In this document: positions 40,350-49,513 of the stretch, piece by piece
Layout of the letters: every line of letters begins with the position of its first letter
Position numbering within the stretch: the stretch's first letter is position 1
From: Acrocarpospora corrugata
GTDB lineage: Bacteria; Actinomycetota; Actinomycetes; Streptosporangiales; Streptosporangiaceae
NCBI RefSeq assembly: GCF_009687845.1
Contig: NZ_BLAD01000037.1
Span: 227,416 to 291,415 of the forward strand
Length of the DNA: 64,000 nt
Direction of reading: 5' to 3'
Translations under genes and position numbers: made by a program
Notes under the pieces: model-generated
What the model saw: the letters and a program-made list of their open reading frames with translations, nothing else
Databases searched by the model: none
What the model was told of the DNA's origin: nothing

Positions 40350-42845
40350 TTACAGACGTACCAGGCCCGTGACGTGGATTACGGCGGAGCCGGCTTCGTC
40401 GGAGGCGGCCAGGTCTACCTCGGCGGTGATGCCCCAGTCGCCGTGGGCGGCGGGGTCTTCGATTACCTGGCGGACGCGCCAGAGTTCCTTTTCTTCCTCG
40501 ATGTGGAGGAAGGCGGGGCCGCGGGCCGAGGGGCCGGTGCCGATTTCGTCGTGTTCCTCGTAGTAGGCGTCCATGGCGGAGGCCCAGTCGACGTCGGGGT
40601 GGAGTTCTTCGAGTTCTTCCTGCCGGTCGAGGGCGGTGAGTTCGACGAGGCGGAACATGACGTTGCGGACCAGGACGCGGAAGGCGCGGGCGTTCGCGGT
40701 GACCGGGCGGATCTTGGATTCGAGTTCGTCGCGGCTTTCGAGGGCCTCGGACGGGTTGGCGAGCTTCTCCCACTCGTCGATGAGGCTGGAGTCGACCTGC
40801 CGGACCAGCTCGCCGAGCCATTCGATCAGGTCGATCAGGTCCTCGGTCTTGAGATGCTCGGGGACGGTCTTGGAGAGGGTGCGGTACGCGTCCGCGAGAT
40901 AGCGCAGAACGGTGCCCTCGGAGCGGGCGAGCTCGTAGAACTGGATGTAGTCGACGAAGGTCATCGCGCGTTCGTACATGTCGCGGATGATGGACTTGGG
41001 GCTGACCGTGTGGTCGCCGACCCAGGGGTGGCCCTGCCGGTAGGTCTCGTACGCGCCGAAGAGCAGCGTCTCCAGCGGCATCGGATAGGTGATCTCCTGG
41101 AGGAGCTCCATCCGCTCCTCGTACTCGATGCCGTCGGCCTTCATCTGGGCGACCGCCTCGCCGCGCGCCTTGTTGAGCTGGGCGTGCAGGATCTGCCGCG
41201 GGTCGTCGAGGGTGGATTCGACCACCGAGACGATGTCCAGCGCATAGGTGGGCGAGTCCGCCGACAGCAGTTCGAAGGTGGCCAGCGCGAACGTGGACAG
41301 CGCCTGGTTGAGGGCGAAGTCCTGCTGCAGGTCGACGGTGAGGCGGGCCCGGCGGCCCTGGTCGTCGGGCTCCTTGAGGGTCTCCACGATGCCGCCGGCG
41401 AGCAGCGACCGGTAGATCGCGATGGCGTGGCTGACGTGCCGGCGCTGCCATTTGCGGTCGTCGTGGTTGTCGGTGAGCAGGCGCTTCATCGCCTGGAAGC
41501 AGTCCCCGGGGCGGTTGATGACGGCCAGCAGCATCGCGTTGCTGACCTTGAAGCGGGAGTTCAGCGGTTCCGGTTCGGCGGTCTGGAGGTTGGTGAAGGT
41601 CTCCTCGCTCCAGTTGACGAAGCCCTCCGGCGGCTTCTTGCGGGCGTAGCCGCGGCGGCGTTTGGGGTCGTCGCCGATCTTGGCGAGGGCGCGTTCGTTC
41701 TCGATGACGTGGTCGGGGGCCTGGCAGGCGACATACCCGATGGTGTCGAAGCCGGCCCGGCCGGCCCGGCCGGCGATCTGGTGGAACTCGCGGGCGCGCA
41801 GGCGGCGGACGCGGCTGCCGTCGTATTTGGTGAGCGCGGTGAACAGGACGGTCCTGATCGGGACGTTGACGCCGACGCCGAGCGTGTCGGTGCCGCAGAT
41901 GACCTTGAGCAGGCCGGCCTGGGCCAGGCGTTCGACCAGGCGGCGGTATTTGGGCAGCATGCCGGCGTGGTGCACGCCGATGCCGTGCCGTACCAGCCGG
42001 GAGAGGGCCCGCCCGAACTTCGTGGTGAACCGGAAATTTCCGATAAGCGTGGCGATGGCTTCTTTTTCGGCCTTCGAGCACATGTTGATGGACATGAGCG
42101 CCTGGGCGCGCTCCATCGCGGCGGCCTGGGTGAAGTGCACGACGTACACGGGGGCCTGGTTGGTGGTGAGGAACTCTTCCAGGGTCTCGTGCAGCGGGCT
42201 CATCCGATAGGAGTAGACCAGCGGAACCGGGCGTTCGGCGTTCTTGACCACGGCGGTGGGGCGGCCGGTCCTGCGGGTCAGGTCCTTCTCGAAACGCTCG
42301 ACGTCCCCCAGCGTGGCCGACATCAGCACGAACTGGGCCTGCGGGAGTTCCAGCAGCGGCACCTGCCAGGCCCAGCCCCGGTCCGGCTCGGCGTAGAAGT
42401 GGAACTCGTCCATGATGACCATGCCGACGTCGGCGCGCGTGCCCTCGGCCAGCGCGACCTGCGCGAGGATCTCCGCCGTGCAGCAGATGATGGGCGCGTC
42501 CGCGTTCACGGACGCGTCCCCGGTCATCATGCCGACGTTCTCGGTGCCGAACACCGCGCACAGGTCGAAGAACTTCTCCGACACCAGCGCCTTGATCGGC
42601 GCGGTGTAGAAGCTCACCTCGTCCCGGGCCAGCGCCGCGAAATGCGCCCCGGCGGCGACCAGGCTCTTACCGGAGCCGGTCGGCGTCGCCAGGATCACGT
42701 TGCTACCCGAGACGACTTCCATCAGCGCCTCTTCCTGCGCCGGATACAGCGTCAGGCCACGCTCCTGGTTCCACTGCACGAAGGTCTCGAACAGGGAATC
42801 GGGGTCGGCGGTCTGGGGCAGTCGCTGGGTCAGGTTGAGGGTCAC
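40350..42845 (-). CDS. DEAD/DEAH-box helicase, DUF3516 type (Ski2-like)
   Basis: 831 residues from GTG 42845, where homology begins; the frame is open to 43025 but the extension crosses the IS end. Motifs: Q-like YPAQEEALMEVV, Walker A ATPTGSGKS (about 60), Ia YTAPIKALVSEKF, DExH as MDEFHFY (about 140), SAT in LMSATLGDVERF, and motif VI HQIAGRAGRAG (about 335). The long C-terminal half is the DUF3516 region. An ATP-dependent RNA (or DNA) helicase, cytoplasmic. The IS element at 42894 sits directly upstream of the start, so its promoter may have been separated or replaced. Confidence 0.88.
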   Translation of the reverse strand: MTLNLTQRLPQTADPDSLFETFVQWNQERGLTLYPAQEEALMEVVSGSNVILATPTGSGKSLVAAGAHFAALARDEVSFYTAPIKALVSEKFFDLCAVFGTENVGMMTGDASVNADAPIICCTAEILAQVALAEGTRADVGMVIMDEFHFYAEPDRGWAWQVPLLELPQAQFVLMSATLGDVERFEKDLTRRTGRPTAVVKNAERPVPLVYSYRMSPLHETLEEFLTTNQAPVYVVHFTQAAAMERAQALMSINMCSKAEKEAIATLIGNFRFTTKFGRALSRLVRHGIGVHHAGMLPKYRRLVERLAQAGLLKVICGTDTLGVGVNVPIRTVLFTALTKYDGSRVRRLRAREFHQIAGRAGRAGFDTIGYVACQAPDHVIENERALAKIGDDPKRRRGYARKKPPEGFVNWSEETFTNLQTAEPEPLNSRFKVSNAMLLAVINRPGDCFQAMKRLLTDNHDDRKWQRRHVSHAIAIYRSLLAGGIVETLKEPDDQGRRARLTVDLQQDFALNQALSTFALATFELLSADSPTYALDIVSVVESTLDDPRQILHAQLNKARGEAVAQMKADGIEYEERMELLQEITYPMPLETLLFGAYETYRQGHPWVGDHTVSPKSIIRDMYERAMTFVDYIQFYELARSEGTVLRYLADAYRTLSKTVPEHLKTEDLIDLIEWLGELVRQVDSSLIDEWEKLANPSEALESRDELESKIRPVTANARAFRVLVRNVMFRLVELTALDRQEELEELHPDVDWASAMDAYYEEHDEIGTGPSARGPAFLHIEEEKELWRVRQVIEDPAAHGDWGITAEVDLAASDEAGSAVIHVTGLVRL

Positions 42846-42893
42846 GCCTCCTATCCTGCCCTGAACAGCCGCTTTCGCCGAATGAAGGACTAG

Positions 42894-44747
42894 GTGGCTG
42901 GTGTTAAGCGGGCCATTCTGAGCATGGAATGCGCCAGGTGGACCACCCAGCACAGTTGTGGCGCGGCTGGCTGATCCAGCTGCGAGACCGGGACGGTTCC
43001 GATCCGCCCCATCAGACCTCGTCAAGGGACGGCTGGGCGATGACCCGAGCCGACCCTGCCCGCCCGCCCTGGCCGGTCAAGCCGTGACCATCGTCCAGGA
43101 TCCGCCGGTGGCGGAGGCGATGCCCAGCACGGCCAGCCGTGCGAGGTTGACGGCGGCCGCCAGGAGGGAGAAGTCGGCGTCGATCTTCGCCCGGCCACGC
43201 ATCCGGGCGCGGCGTCCGCCGTGACGGCGTCGCATCAGATGCGCGATCTTGCGTTCCACTTTGGGCCGGGTGGCCCGGTAGGTGGCCAGCCAGGCCGGAT
43301 CGGCGCCATCGGCTCTTCCCCGCGCGAGATGTTCCTCATAGGGGCTGATGGTGATCCGGCGGCCGTCCTTGGCCGTGGTGCACCCGGCGGCCAGCGGGCA
43401 GGCCGCGCAGGCGGCGCCGAAACAGGCGGCGCCGCCGCCGTCGTTTCGGGGCCGGATGGCCGCGGTCACCTGGTTCGGGCAGGTGACCTGCCCGGCGTCC
43501 AGGTCGATGGTGAAAGCGTCCTTGGTGAAGCGTCCGCCCGCCGCGCTGGCCGGCTGCACCTTGACCATGGCCCTGATACCGGCCTCGGCCAGCCGCGCCA
43601 GCAGCGGGCCGGTCCCATAGGCGGCATCACCGTAAACCTCGGCCCGCCCGCCCTCGGCCGGGGAGGCGAGGACGTCGGCCAGCAGTTCGGCGGCGGGCTC
43701 GGCGTCACCGACGTTGCCCGCGCTCACCACGGCCGCGGTGATGATCTCACTGTCGGGATCCTCGGCCAGATGCCCCTTATATCCGTCGAAGGAGCGGCGC
43801 ACCGTCTTATGGCCATGCCGGGCCTGGGGATCGACGGTGGAGATGATCCGGTCCCTGGCGACCTTGCGGGCGATCCGGAAGACCCCGTCCTCCTGGTCTC
43901 GGTCCAGGTCCTGGCCGAGCACGGTGGCCAGCAACCACGCGGCCTCGGCCACCTCCCGCTCCAGCTTCCGCCCCTCCAGGACGGCCAGCAGCGCGTACCC
44001 GTCCTTGGCGCGTGAATCGACCAGCGCCTCCCGCTCGGCGGCGTCGCTCCAGTCGATGACGGGTTTGCCCGTGCTGGTGTAGTCGTCCCCGCTGGAGATC
44101 ACCGCCCGCAGCCCGGCCCGCAGCACGTGATCGGCCGCTCGCAGCAGAGCGCGGATCGCCGAGCGGATCAGCGTGATGGTGTCCTGAGTGGCCACCGCGT
44201 CGTAGATCGGCGCGCTGTCCAGGACCCGCCGCCGTCCCACCAGCCCGGCCTGGCCGGCCACCTCCACCGTCCGCTCGAAGATCCGGTCCGGCCGATCCGA
44301 GGCCGCCAACCTGGCCCGCATGTCCACCAGCACTGTGTGCACGAACCCCGGATGGTCGAAGTCCAGGCCGCCGGCGGCGTACTTCCACCGCACATCGAAC
44401 GCGAAGCGATCCACCGCCTCGCGATCCGACAACCCTTCCAGCCGCTGCAGCACCATCACCACCGCCACGATCATCGGCGGCACCGACCGGCGGCCGTCGG
44501 CGGCGAACAGATCGGCGAACATCTCATCGGGAAACAACGCCCGGCACTCACGGTGCAGCACCGCGTAGATCGAGTTCGGCGCCAGCCGGCCCTCGCAGAA
44601 ACCCACCGTGGAGGAGAGCAACCCCGGCTGCATCGGAGTCTGGCCCACTGCCATCGCTCGACCTCTCCCCGCTCTCGGTGACCAACAACGATCACCCTGG
44701 CACACGGGAAGAGGTCACCGCGAGATCACCAGAAAAACACCAGTCAC
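42894..44747 (-). mobile_element. IS1182-family-like insertion sequence with terminal inverted repeats and CTAG duplication
   Basis: The ends are GTGGCTGGTGTT (42894-42905) and, on the other strand, GTGACTGGTGTT (44736-44747), matching 11 of 12. Both are flanked by CTAG (42890-42893 and 44748-44751), a palindromic 4-bp target duplication. The element is about 1.85 kb, carries one transposase gene and has about 170 non-coding bases behind it. The intact frame and near-identical ends suggest it is recent and possibly active. Confidence 0.8.
43077..44654 (-). CDS. IS1182-like transposase
   Basis: 525 residues from ATG 44654; the frame reaches 44705. The N-terminal DUF772-like domain (CRALFPDEMFADLFAADGRR, VVMVLQRLEGLSDREAVDRF) is followed by an RNase H-type DDE domain: SFDGYKGHLAEDPDSEIITA and EVYGDAAYGTGPLLARL hold the second Asp, and the C-terminal glutamate region is near RPKVERKIAHLMRRRHGGRR. 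A Cys cluster (ACFGAACAACPLAAGC, about 400) is the zinc motif usual for this family. The frame is intact, so the gene is probably functional. Confidence 0.9.
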   Translation of the reverse strand: MAVGQTPMQPGLLSSTVGFCEGRLAPNSIYAVLHRECRALFPDEMFADLFAADGRRSVPPMIVAVVMVLQRLEGLSDREAVDRFAFDVRWKYAAGGLDFDHPGFVHTVLVDMRARLAASDRPDRIFERTVEVAGQAGLVGRRRVLDSAPIYDAVATQDTITLIRSAIRALLRAADHVLRAGLRAVISSGDDYTSTGKPVIDWSDAAEREALVDSRAKDGYALLAVLEGRKLEREVAEAAWLLATVLGQDLDRDQEDGVFRIARKVARDRIISTVDPQARHGHKTVRRSFDGYKGHLAEDPDSEIITAAVVSAGNVGDAEPAAELLADVLASPAEGGRAEVYGDAAYGTGPLLARLAEAGIRAMVKVQPASAAGGRFTKDAFTIDLDAGQVTCPNQVTAAIRPRNDGGGAACFGAACAACPLAAGCTTAKDGRRITISPYEEHLARGRADGADPAWLATYRATRPKVERKIAHLMRRRHGGRRARMRGRAKIDADFSLLAAAVNLARLAVLGIASATGGSWTMVTA

Positions 44748-45149
44748 CTAGAGGCGTTCGAGCACCACCACGGGGATCTCGCGCGCGGTCTTCTTCTGGT
44801 AGTCGTCGTAGGCGGGCCAGGCGGCCGTCATCACCGGCCACATCTCCGCCTTCTCCTCGGCGGTGGCGGTCCTGGCGTGTGCCTTGAACCGATCCCCGAG
44901 CACCTGGAACTCCACCTCAGGGTTGGCTTCCAGGTTGAGATACCACTCCGGCGGCGTCGGCGTCCCGCCCTTGGACGCCACGACCAGGTATTTGTCCTCC
45001 CACGGCTGATAGATCAGCGGCGTGGTGTGCTGGTTCCCGGTGCGCCGCCCTTTCGTGGTCAGCAAACCGGTCGTGGTCCCCTGCCAGTCGTGGCCCTCCG
45101 CGCCGTCCGTCGCGAGGTACCTCTCCACATGTTCCGCACCATAGAGCAT
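44748..45149 (-). CDS. Deazaflavin (F420)-dependent nitroreductase family protein
   Basis: 133 residues. The DDN-type split-barrel proteins use F420H2 to reduce quinones or nitro compounds. Typical: TTTGLLTTKGRRTGNQHTTP, PLIYQPWEDKYLVVASKGGT, PPEWYLNLEANPEVEFQV and the Trp/Tyr-rich C-terminus (AAWPAYDDYQKKTAREIPVV). The last codon pair CTC TAG contains the CTAG target duplication of the IS element, so the insertion sits exactly at the stop codon without changing the protein. Confidence 0.88.
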   Translation of the reverse strand: MLYGAEHVERYLATDGAEGHDWQGTTTGLLTTKGRRTGNQHTTPLIYQPWEDKYLVVASKGGTPTPPEWYLNLEANPEVEFQVLGDRFKAHARTATAEEKAEMWPVMTAAWPAYDDYQKKTAREIPVVVLERL

Positions 45150-45176
45150 GATGATTCACCTACCCTTTCCCCGCGC

Positions 45177-45791
45177 CTAACCATCTGCCGCGTCGATCAA
45201 TTCCAGGGCAACCTTCAGTGACGCCTCGTTCCGCTCGGCCTCGTTCGCGTCGCCCTCGGGCAGCAGGAACCAGACGGCGTGCATGGCGAACAGCGCCAGC
45301 GAACGCTTCAGCTGCACGGTCAGCGGGTCACTGGAATCGGTGAACAGCCGGAGCAGGGTCAGCATCTTCAGCCGGGTCTGGCCCATCAGCGGATGGTCCT
45401 TGAGCGCGGTCTGGTTGCGTTCCATGAACCGCATCACCTGGTGGTGGCGGCCGCCGTGCAGCCAGTCGGCGTACCGGCGGACGATCTCGCGCCGTGACTC
45501 CATCGACTTCGGCTGTTCGCGCGCCCATTCGATCAGTTCGTCCAGGAACGCCACCCGGTCGGCCACCATGCCGGCGACGATGTCTTCCTTGGTGCGGAAG
45601 TGGTAGTACAGCGCCGCTTTCGTCACCCCGAGCGCCTCGGCGATCTCCCGCAGCGAGGTCGCCTCGTAGCCCTGCTCAGTGAAGAGCCGGAGCGCGATCT
45701 CCTGGATGCGCGCGCGGGTGTCGCGCGGACGATCCTCGGTGGTCTCCGACTCCGGGGCGAACGCACGGTTTGTGCTCGTTCGCTCGCTCAT
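45177..45791 (-). CDS. TetR-family repressor of the divergent efflux gene
   Basis: 204 residues from ATG 45791. The helix-turn-helix domain (about 28-75) reads RIQEIALRLFTEQGYEATSL, REIAEALGVTKAALYYHFRT, a clear TetR signature. The ligand-binding C-terminal half is helical. It is divergent from the DHA2 exporter with about 110 bases between starts, the classical repressor/pump layout. The repeated CGGCAAGTAAG in that space is its probable operator. Confidence 0.92.
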   Translation of the reverse strand: MSERTSTNRAFAPESETTEDRPRDTRARIQEIALRLFTEQGYEATSLREIAEALGVTKAALYYHFRTKEDIVAGMVADRVAFLDELIEWAREQPKSMESRREIVRRYADWLHGGRHHQVMRFMERNQTALKDHPLMGQTRLKMLTLLRLFTDSSDPLTVQLKRSLALFAMHAVWFLLPEGDANEAERNEASLKVALELIDAADG

Positions 45792-45817
45792 GATCACCCT
45801 TGTCCCTTTAATTCAAC

Positions 45818-45852
45818 TTGACGGGCGGCAAGTAAGGACTTTAGCGTATCTT
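45818..45852 (+). promoter_or_regulatory. Candidate promoter of the exporter gene
   Basis: TTGACG at 45818-45823 is followed after about 18-23 bases by AT-rich -10 candidates (TAGCGT at 45842 or TATCTT at 45847). The first CGGCAAGTAAG repeat lies between the two elements, a position where a bound repressor would block polymerase. Confidence 0.4.
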
Positions 45853-45878
45853 AGGTCACTAGCCGGTCGGCAAGTAAG
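45826..45878. repeat. Direct repeats CGGCAAGTAAG, probable TetR operator sites
   Basis: CGGCAAGTAAG occurs at 45826-45836 and again at 45868-45878, 42 bases apart (four helical turns), within the divergent promoter of the TetR gene and the exporter gene. Confidence 0.5.
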
Positions 45879-45903
45879 TAAGAGTTTATCAAGGGGGCCC
45901 CAA

Positions 45904-47481
45904 ATGACGGAAGCTTCGGCCGCTCCAGCGCGGTCGAGAGAGGTCATGATCGTCCTGCCAGGTCTGATGCTGGCCATGATGCTGGCGATGCTGGACAACA
46001 TGATCGTCGGTACGGCCATGCCGCGCATCGTAGGCGAACTGAACGGCCTGGAGTACTTCACCTGGGTCACCACCGCCTACGTGCTCGGAACCACCGTCTC
46101 CACCCCCATCTGGGGCAAGCTGGGCGACCTCTACGGCCGCAAGAACATCTTTCTCAGCTCCATCGTCATCTTTCTGGTCGGCTCCGCCCTCTGCGGCATG
46201 GCCGGTTCCGCCCTCTTCGGCGGCGTCAGCGGCGGCATGACCGAACTGATCGCCTTCCGCGCGCTGCAGGGTCTCGGCGCGGGCGGCCTGATCGTCGGCG
46301 TGATGGCCATCATCGGCGACCTGGTCCCGCCGCGTGAGCGCGGCCAGTACCAGGGCATCATGGCCGCGATCATGTCCCTCGCGATGATCGCCGGACCGCT
46401 CGCGGGCGGCTTCATCACCGACCACCTCGACTGGCGCTGGGCCTTCTACGTGAACCTGCCGCTCGGCGGCATCGCGCTGGTCTGGCTGTTCCTCAAGCTG
46501 GACCTGCCGAAGTACCGCACCGAGCACCGGATCGACTGGCTGGGCGCGGCCGTCCTCACCGTCGGCATCACCGCGCTGGTCCTGATCACCTCGTGGGGCG
46601 GCCAGAGCCACGGCTACCCGTGGGGCTCCTGGCAGATCATCTCGCTGGGCGTGCTCGCGGTCGTGACACTCGCCCTGTTCCTGCCGATCGAGCGCCGCGC
46701 CGCCGAGCCGATCATGCCGTTGCACGTCTTCAAGGACCGCAACTTCAACCTGATCTCCTGGATCGGCTTCCTGCTCGGCTTCGCCATGTTCGGCGCGATC
46801 AGCTTCCTGCCGCTGTTCCAGCAGACCGTGCAGGGCTCCACCGCCACCAACTCCGGCCTGCTCCTGCTGCCGATGATGGGCGCGGCCATGGTCGTCTCCC
46901 TGTTCGTCGGCCGCACGATCACCAAGACCGGCAAGTACAAGATCTTCCCGGTGCTCGGCGGGGTCGGGATGGCGGCCGGCATGTGGCTGCTGTCCCTGAT
47001 GGACGTCAACACCCCGGCCTGGCACACCGGCGTCTTCATCGCCGTGCTCGGCCTGGGCATGGGCTTCCTGATGCAGACCACCATGCTCATCGCGCAGAAC
47101 AGCGTCGAGCAGAAGGACCTCGGCGTGGCGAGCAGCGCCAACACCTTCTTCCGCTCGATCGGCGGCTCCTTCGGCGTCGCCCTGTTCGGCGCGATCTTCA
47201 ACAACCATCTCACCAGCAGCCTGACCGAGAAGTTCGGCCCTCAGGCGGGCGAGATGGTCTCCTCGGGCGGCCAGATGAGCCCGGCCGCCATGGCCCAGCT
47301 CCCGCCGGAGATCAAGACCGGCTTCCTGGAGTCGCTCGCCGACTCCATCAGCGGCGTCTTCGGCTGGGCGATCGTCTTCGCCGTGGTCGTCCCCGTCCTG
47401 GCCGTCTTCATCAAGGAGATCCCGCTGCGCAGCGGCAACGACGCCACCCCCGAGGTGGCAGAACCGGCCGCCGCGCTCTGA
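45904..47481 (+). CDS. Major facilitator efflux protein, DHA2 (EmrB/QacA) family
   Basis: 525 residues from ATG 45904, with AAGGGGG upstream. Fourteen transmembrane helices are expected. Motifs: MLAMMLAMLDNMIVGTAMPR (motif D1), WGKLGDLYGRKNIFL (motif A) and GPLAGGFITDHLDWRWAFYV (motif C with the following loop). A drug or toxic-compound exporter driven by the proton gradient; substrate not predictable. It is controlled by the divergent TetR gene and ends at a strong terminator. Confidence 0.92.
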   Translation: MTEASAAPARSREVMIVLPGLMLAMMLAMLDNMIVGTAMPRIVGELNGLEYFTWVTTAYVLGTTVSTPIWGKLGDLYGRKNIFLSSIVIFLVGSALCGMAGSALFGGVSGGMTELIAFRALQGLGAGGLIVGVMAIIGDLVPPRERGQYQGIMAAIMSLAMIAGPLAGGFITDHLDWRWAFYVNLPLGGIALVWLFLKLDLPKYRTEHRIDWLGAAVLTVGITALVLITSWGGQSHGYPWGSWQIISLGVLAVVTLALFLPIERRAAEPIMPLHVFKDRNFNLISWIGFLLGFAMFGAISFLPLFQQTVQGSTATNSGLLLLPMMGAAMVVSLFVGRTITKTGKYKIFPVLGGVGMAAGMWLLSLMDVNTPAWHTGVFIAVLGLGMGFLMQTTMLIAQNSVEQKDLGVASSANTFFRSIGGSFGVALFGAIFNNHLTSSLTEKFGPQAGEMVSSGGQMSPAAMAQLPPEIKTGFLESLADSISGVFGWAIVFAVVVPVLAVFIKEIPLRSGNDATPEVAEPAAAL

Positions 47482-47487
47482 TCACGG

Positions 47488-47522
47488 TACGGCTGCCGCC
47501 CCCTACCGGGGCGGCAGCCGTA
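47488..47522 (+). terminator. Strong rho-independent terminator after the exporter gene
   Basis: TACGGCTGCCGCCCC (47488-47502) pairs perfectly with GGGGCGGCAGCCGTA (47508-47522), a 15-bp stem with 5-base loop, followed by TTTCTTTT. It lies 6 bases after the stop codon. Confidence 0.92.
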
Positions 47523-47597
47523 TTTCTTTTCCCAGCAGAGTAACCCCTTGCGTTCACTTCCCTACATTTTTCATCTCTTGTCACTCTTATTGAGAAA

Positions 47598-49495
47598 GTG
47601 ATGATCCCCATGTCTGCCTCAATCGTGTGCCACGGAGTGCGTGGGGGTACGCATGGGAACGGTACGAGGAAATTCGCCTCCCGGCTCGGGCTGCTCGAGT
47701 TACCCGCCTGCGCCCTGGACCCGGTCGTGACGCCCGGCTGCCGGGCGGAGACCGGCGAGGCGCGCCGGCTCACCGTGCGGAACGATCTGGCGAACGGCCG
47801 GATCAGGGCGGAGGTGACCGCGCGGCCCGAGGGCGGCGGCTCGGTGTTCCTGCCGGCCTCCTTCGCCGAGCCGCCGGATCCCACCTCGGCGACCGGCAGC
47901 TTCGCGGCCACCGACCTGAAGCCGTCCGGCGCCCGGCAGTCCGGCAACTCGGGCGGCGACTTCTCCTACACCGTCCCGGTCCCGCTGCCGCCTTCGGTGT
48001 CCGGGCACGCGCCCGAGCTTTCGCTGTCCTATTCGTCTTCCGCGGTGGACTCGCTGACCGGCTACACCAACAACCAGGCGCCCTGGGTGGGGATGGGATG
48101 GGGGTTGTCGGAGGCGTACATCGAGCGGCGGTTCCGCTCCTGCGCGAGCGACGCGTTCTTCTCCGTGATCGCGCCGGAGCTGAGCAAGAACATCAATCAG
48201 GGCAGCTGGAAGCACTGGTGCTGGGAGTCCCCTGACGAGAACGACGAGGATGCGGCGACCACCGATCGCGCCAACTCGCATCTGGTGCTGTCGCTGGAAG
48301 GGCGTTCTTCGGCGATCGTGAAGGACCGCACGTCCGGGACGTACAAGACGGTGGAGGATTTCGGCTGGAAGATCGAGCAGATCGCCGCCGGCGCGGAGAG
48401 CGGGCAGCCCTACTGGCGGGTGACCACCCAGGAGGGGACCGTCTACCGGTTCGGCTTCCGGCGCGACGCCTCCCTCCAGGCGCCCTACCTGGGGGACGAT
48501 CCGGGGGAGCCGTGCCACAGCCAGTATCCGAAGCACAATTTCATCACCGGGCAGAGTCCCGCGCTCGGGGCCGGTTCGTTCTGCCGGTCGCCGTGGCGCT
48601 GGTATCTCGACCAGGGGCCGACCTGAGATCAACGTGGTCGACTACTTCTACGCCCGCGAGGAGAACGGCTACTGCGGCGGCTGCGGGGTGGGCGGCGCGC
48701 TCCGCTACGACCGGGGCGGCTACCTGTCCAGGATCGAGTACGGGCACAACTCCGGCGTGGCGGGTTCCGTCCCGGCCGCGCAGGTGGTGTTCAACGCCGT
48801 CAACCGGGGGACCCCGCCCTCCGGCCACGGCGGTCCCTGGTTCGACGACACCCCGGGCGACCTGAACTGCGTGCCCGGCTCGACCAGCTGCCAGAACGCC
48901 AGCACCGCCTTCTACATCACCAAACGGCTGGACTCGATCGTCACCTCGGCGCGGCTCGGCACCGGACCGTGGGACGAGGTGGCCAGGTACGAGCTCGGCT
49001 ACAAGTGGGTCGCCTCCCATCCCGTGACGCCGGGCGGGGCCGTCAACCAGCTGCTCTGGCTCGACCGGATCAAGACGGTCGGCCTGGCCGGCGACGCCCC
49101 GGACGTCGCCCTGCCGGTCATCGCCTTCGACTCGATCCTGCGCGACAACCGGGCCGACCACGCCCGCCTGGTCGAAGGCGACCGCACCGCCCGGCTGAGC
49201 GTCCCCCGCGTCGCCGCGATCGCCAACGGACTGGGCGGCCGGATCGAGGTGCCTACTGCCGGCCGAAGGGCTGCAACTGGACCAGCAGCCCGACCGGCTG
49301 GGACACCAGGGTCGCCGACTGCAGATGGCGGCGAACCAGAAGTTCCTGGACCGCGGGATCGTCAACGGCGACATCTTCATTCTGGCGTCGCCGACCGCGC
49401 GGAAGGGCTCCGTCTATGAATGGGAGATCAGTTACCTGAAGGGCAAGGGCTATGTGCTGTCGCCGGACGGAAAGAGTTTGATTCCGCCGCCTTGA
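47598..49495 (+). pseudogene. Decayed RHS/SpvB-type secreted toxin gene with retained C-terminal tip
   Basis: Pieces of one large RHS-repeat/SpvB-like protein lie in successive frames. Frame 1 runs 47598-48626 (SVSGHAPELSLSYSSSAVDS, GWGLSEAYIERRFRSCASDA, RSPWRWYLDQ) and stops at TGA. Homology continues in another frame from about 48622 (NVVDYFYAREENGYC) to about 49250 (GGRIEV), shifts frame again for PKGCNWTSSPTGWDTR, then joins directly at about 49318 to a third frame, 49325-49495, a 56-residue piece (NQKFLDRGIVNGDIFILA, YEWEISYLKGKGYVLSPDG) that looks like the extreme C-terminus. There is no signal peptide, so the 5' end is missing too, and a large middle part is deleted. Complete relatives are over 2000 residues long. 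Confidence 0.75.
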
Positions 49496-49513
49496 CCGGC
49501 GGCTCCGGGCCGG

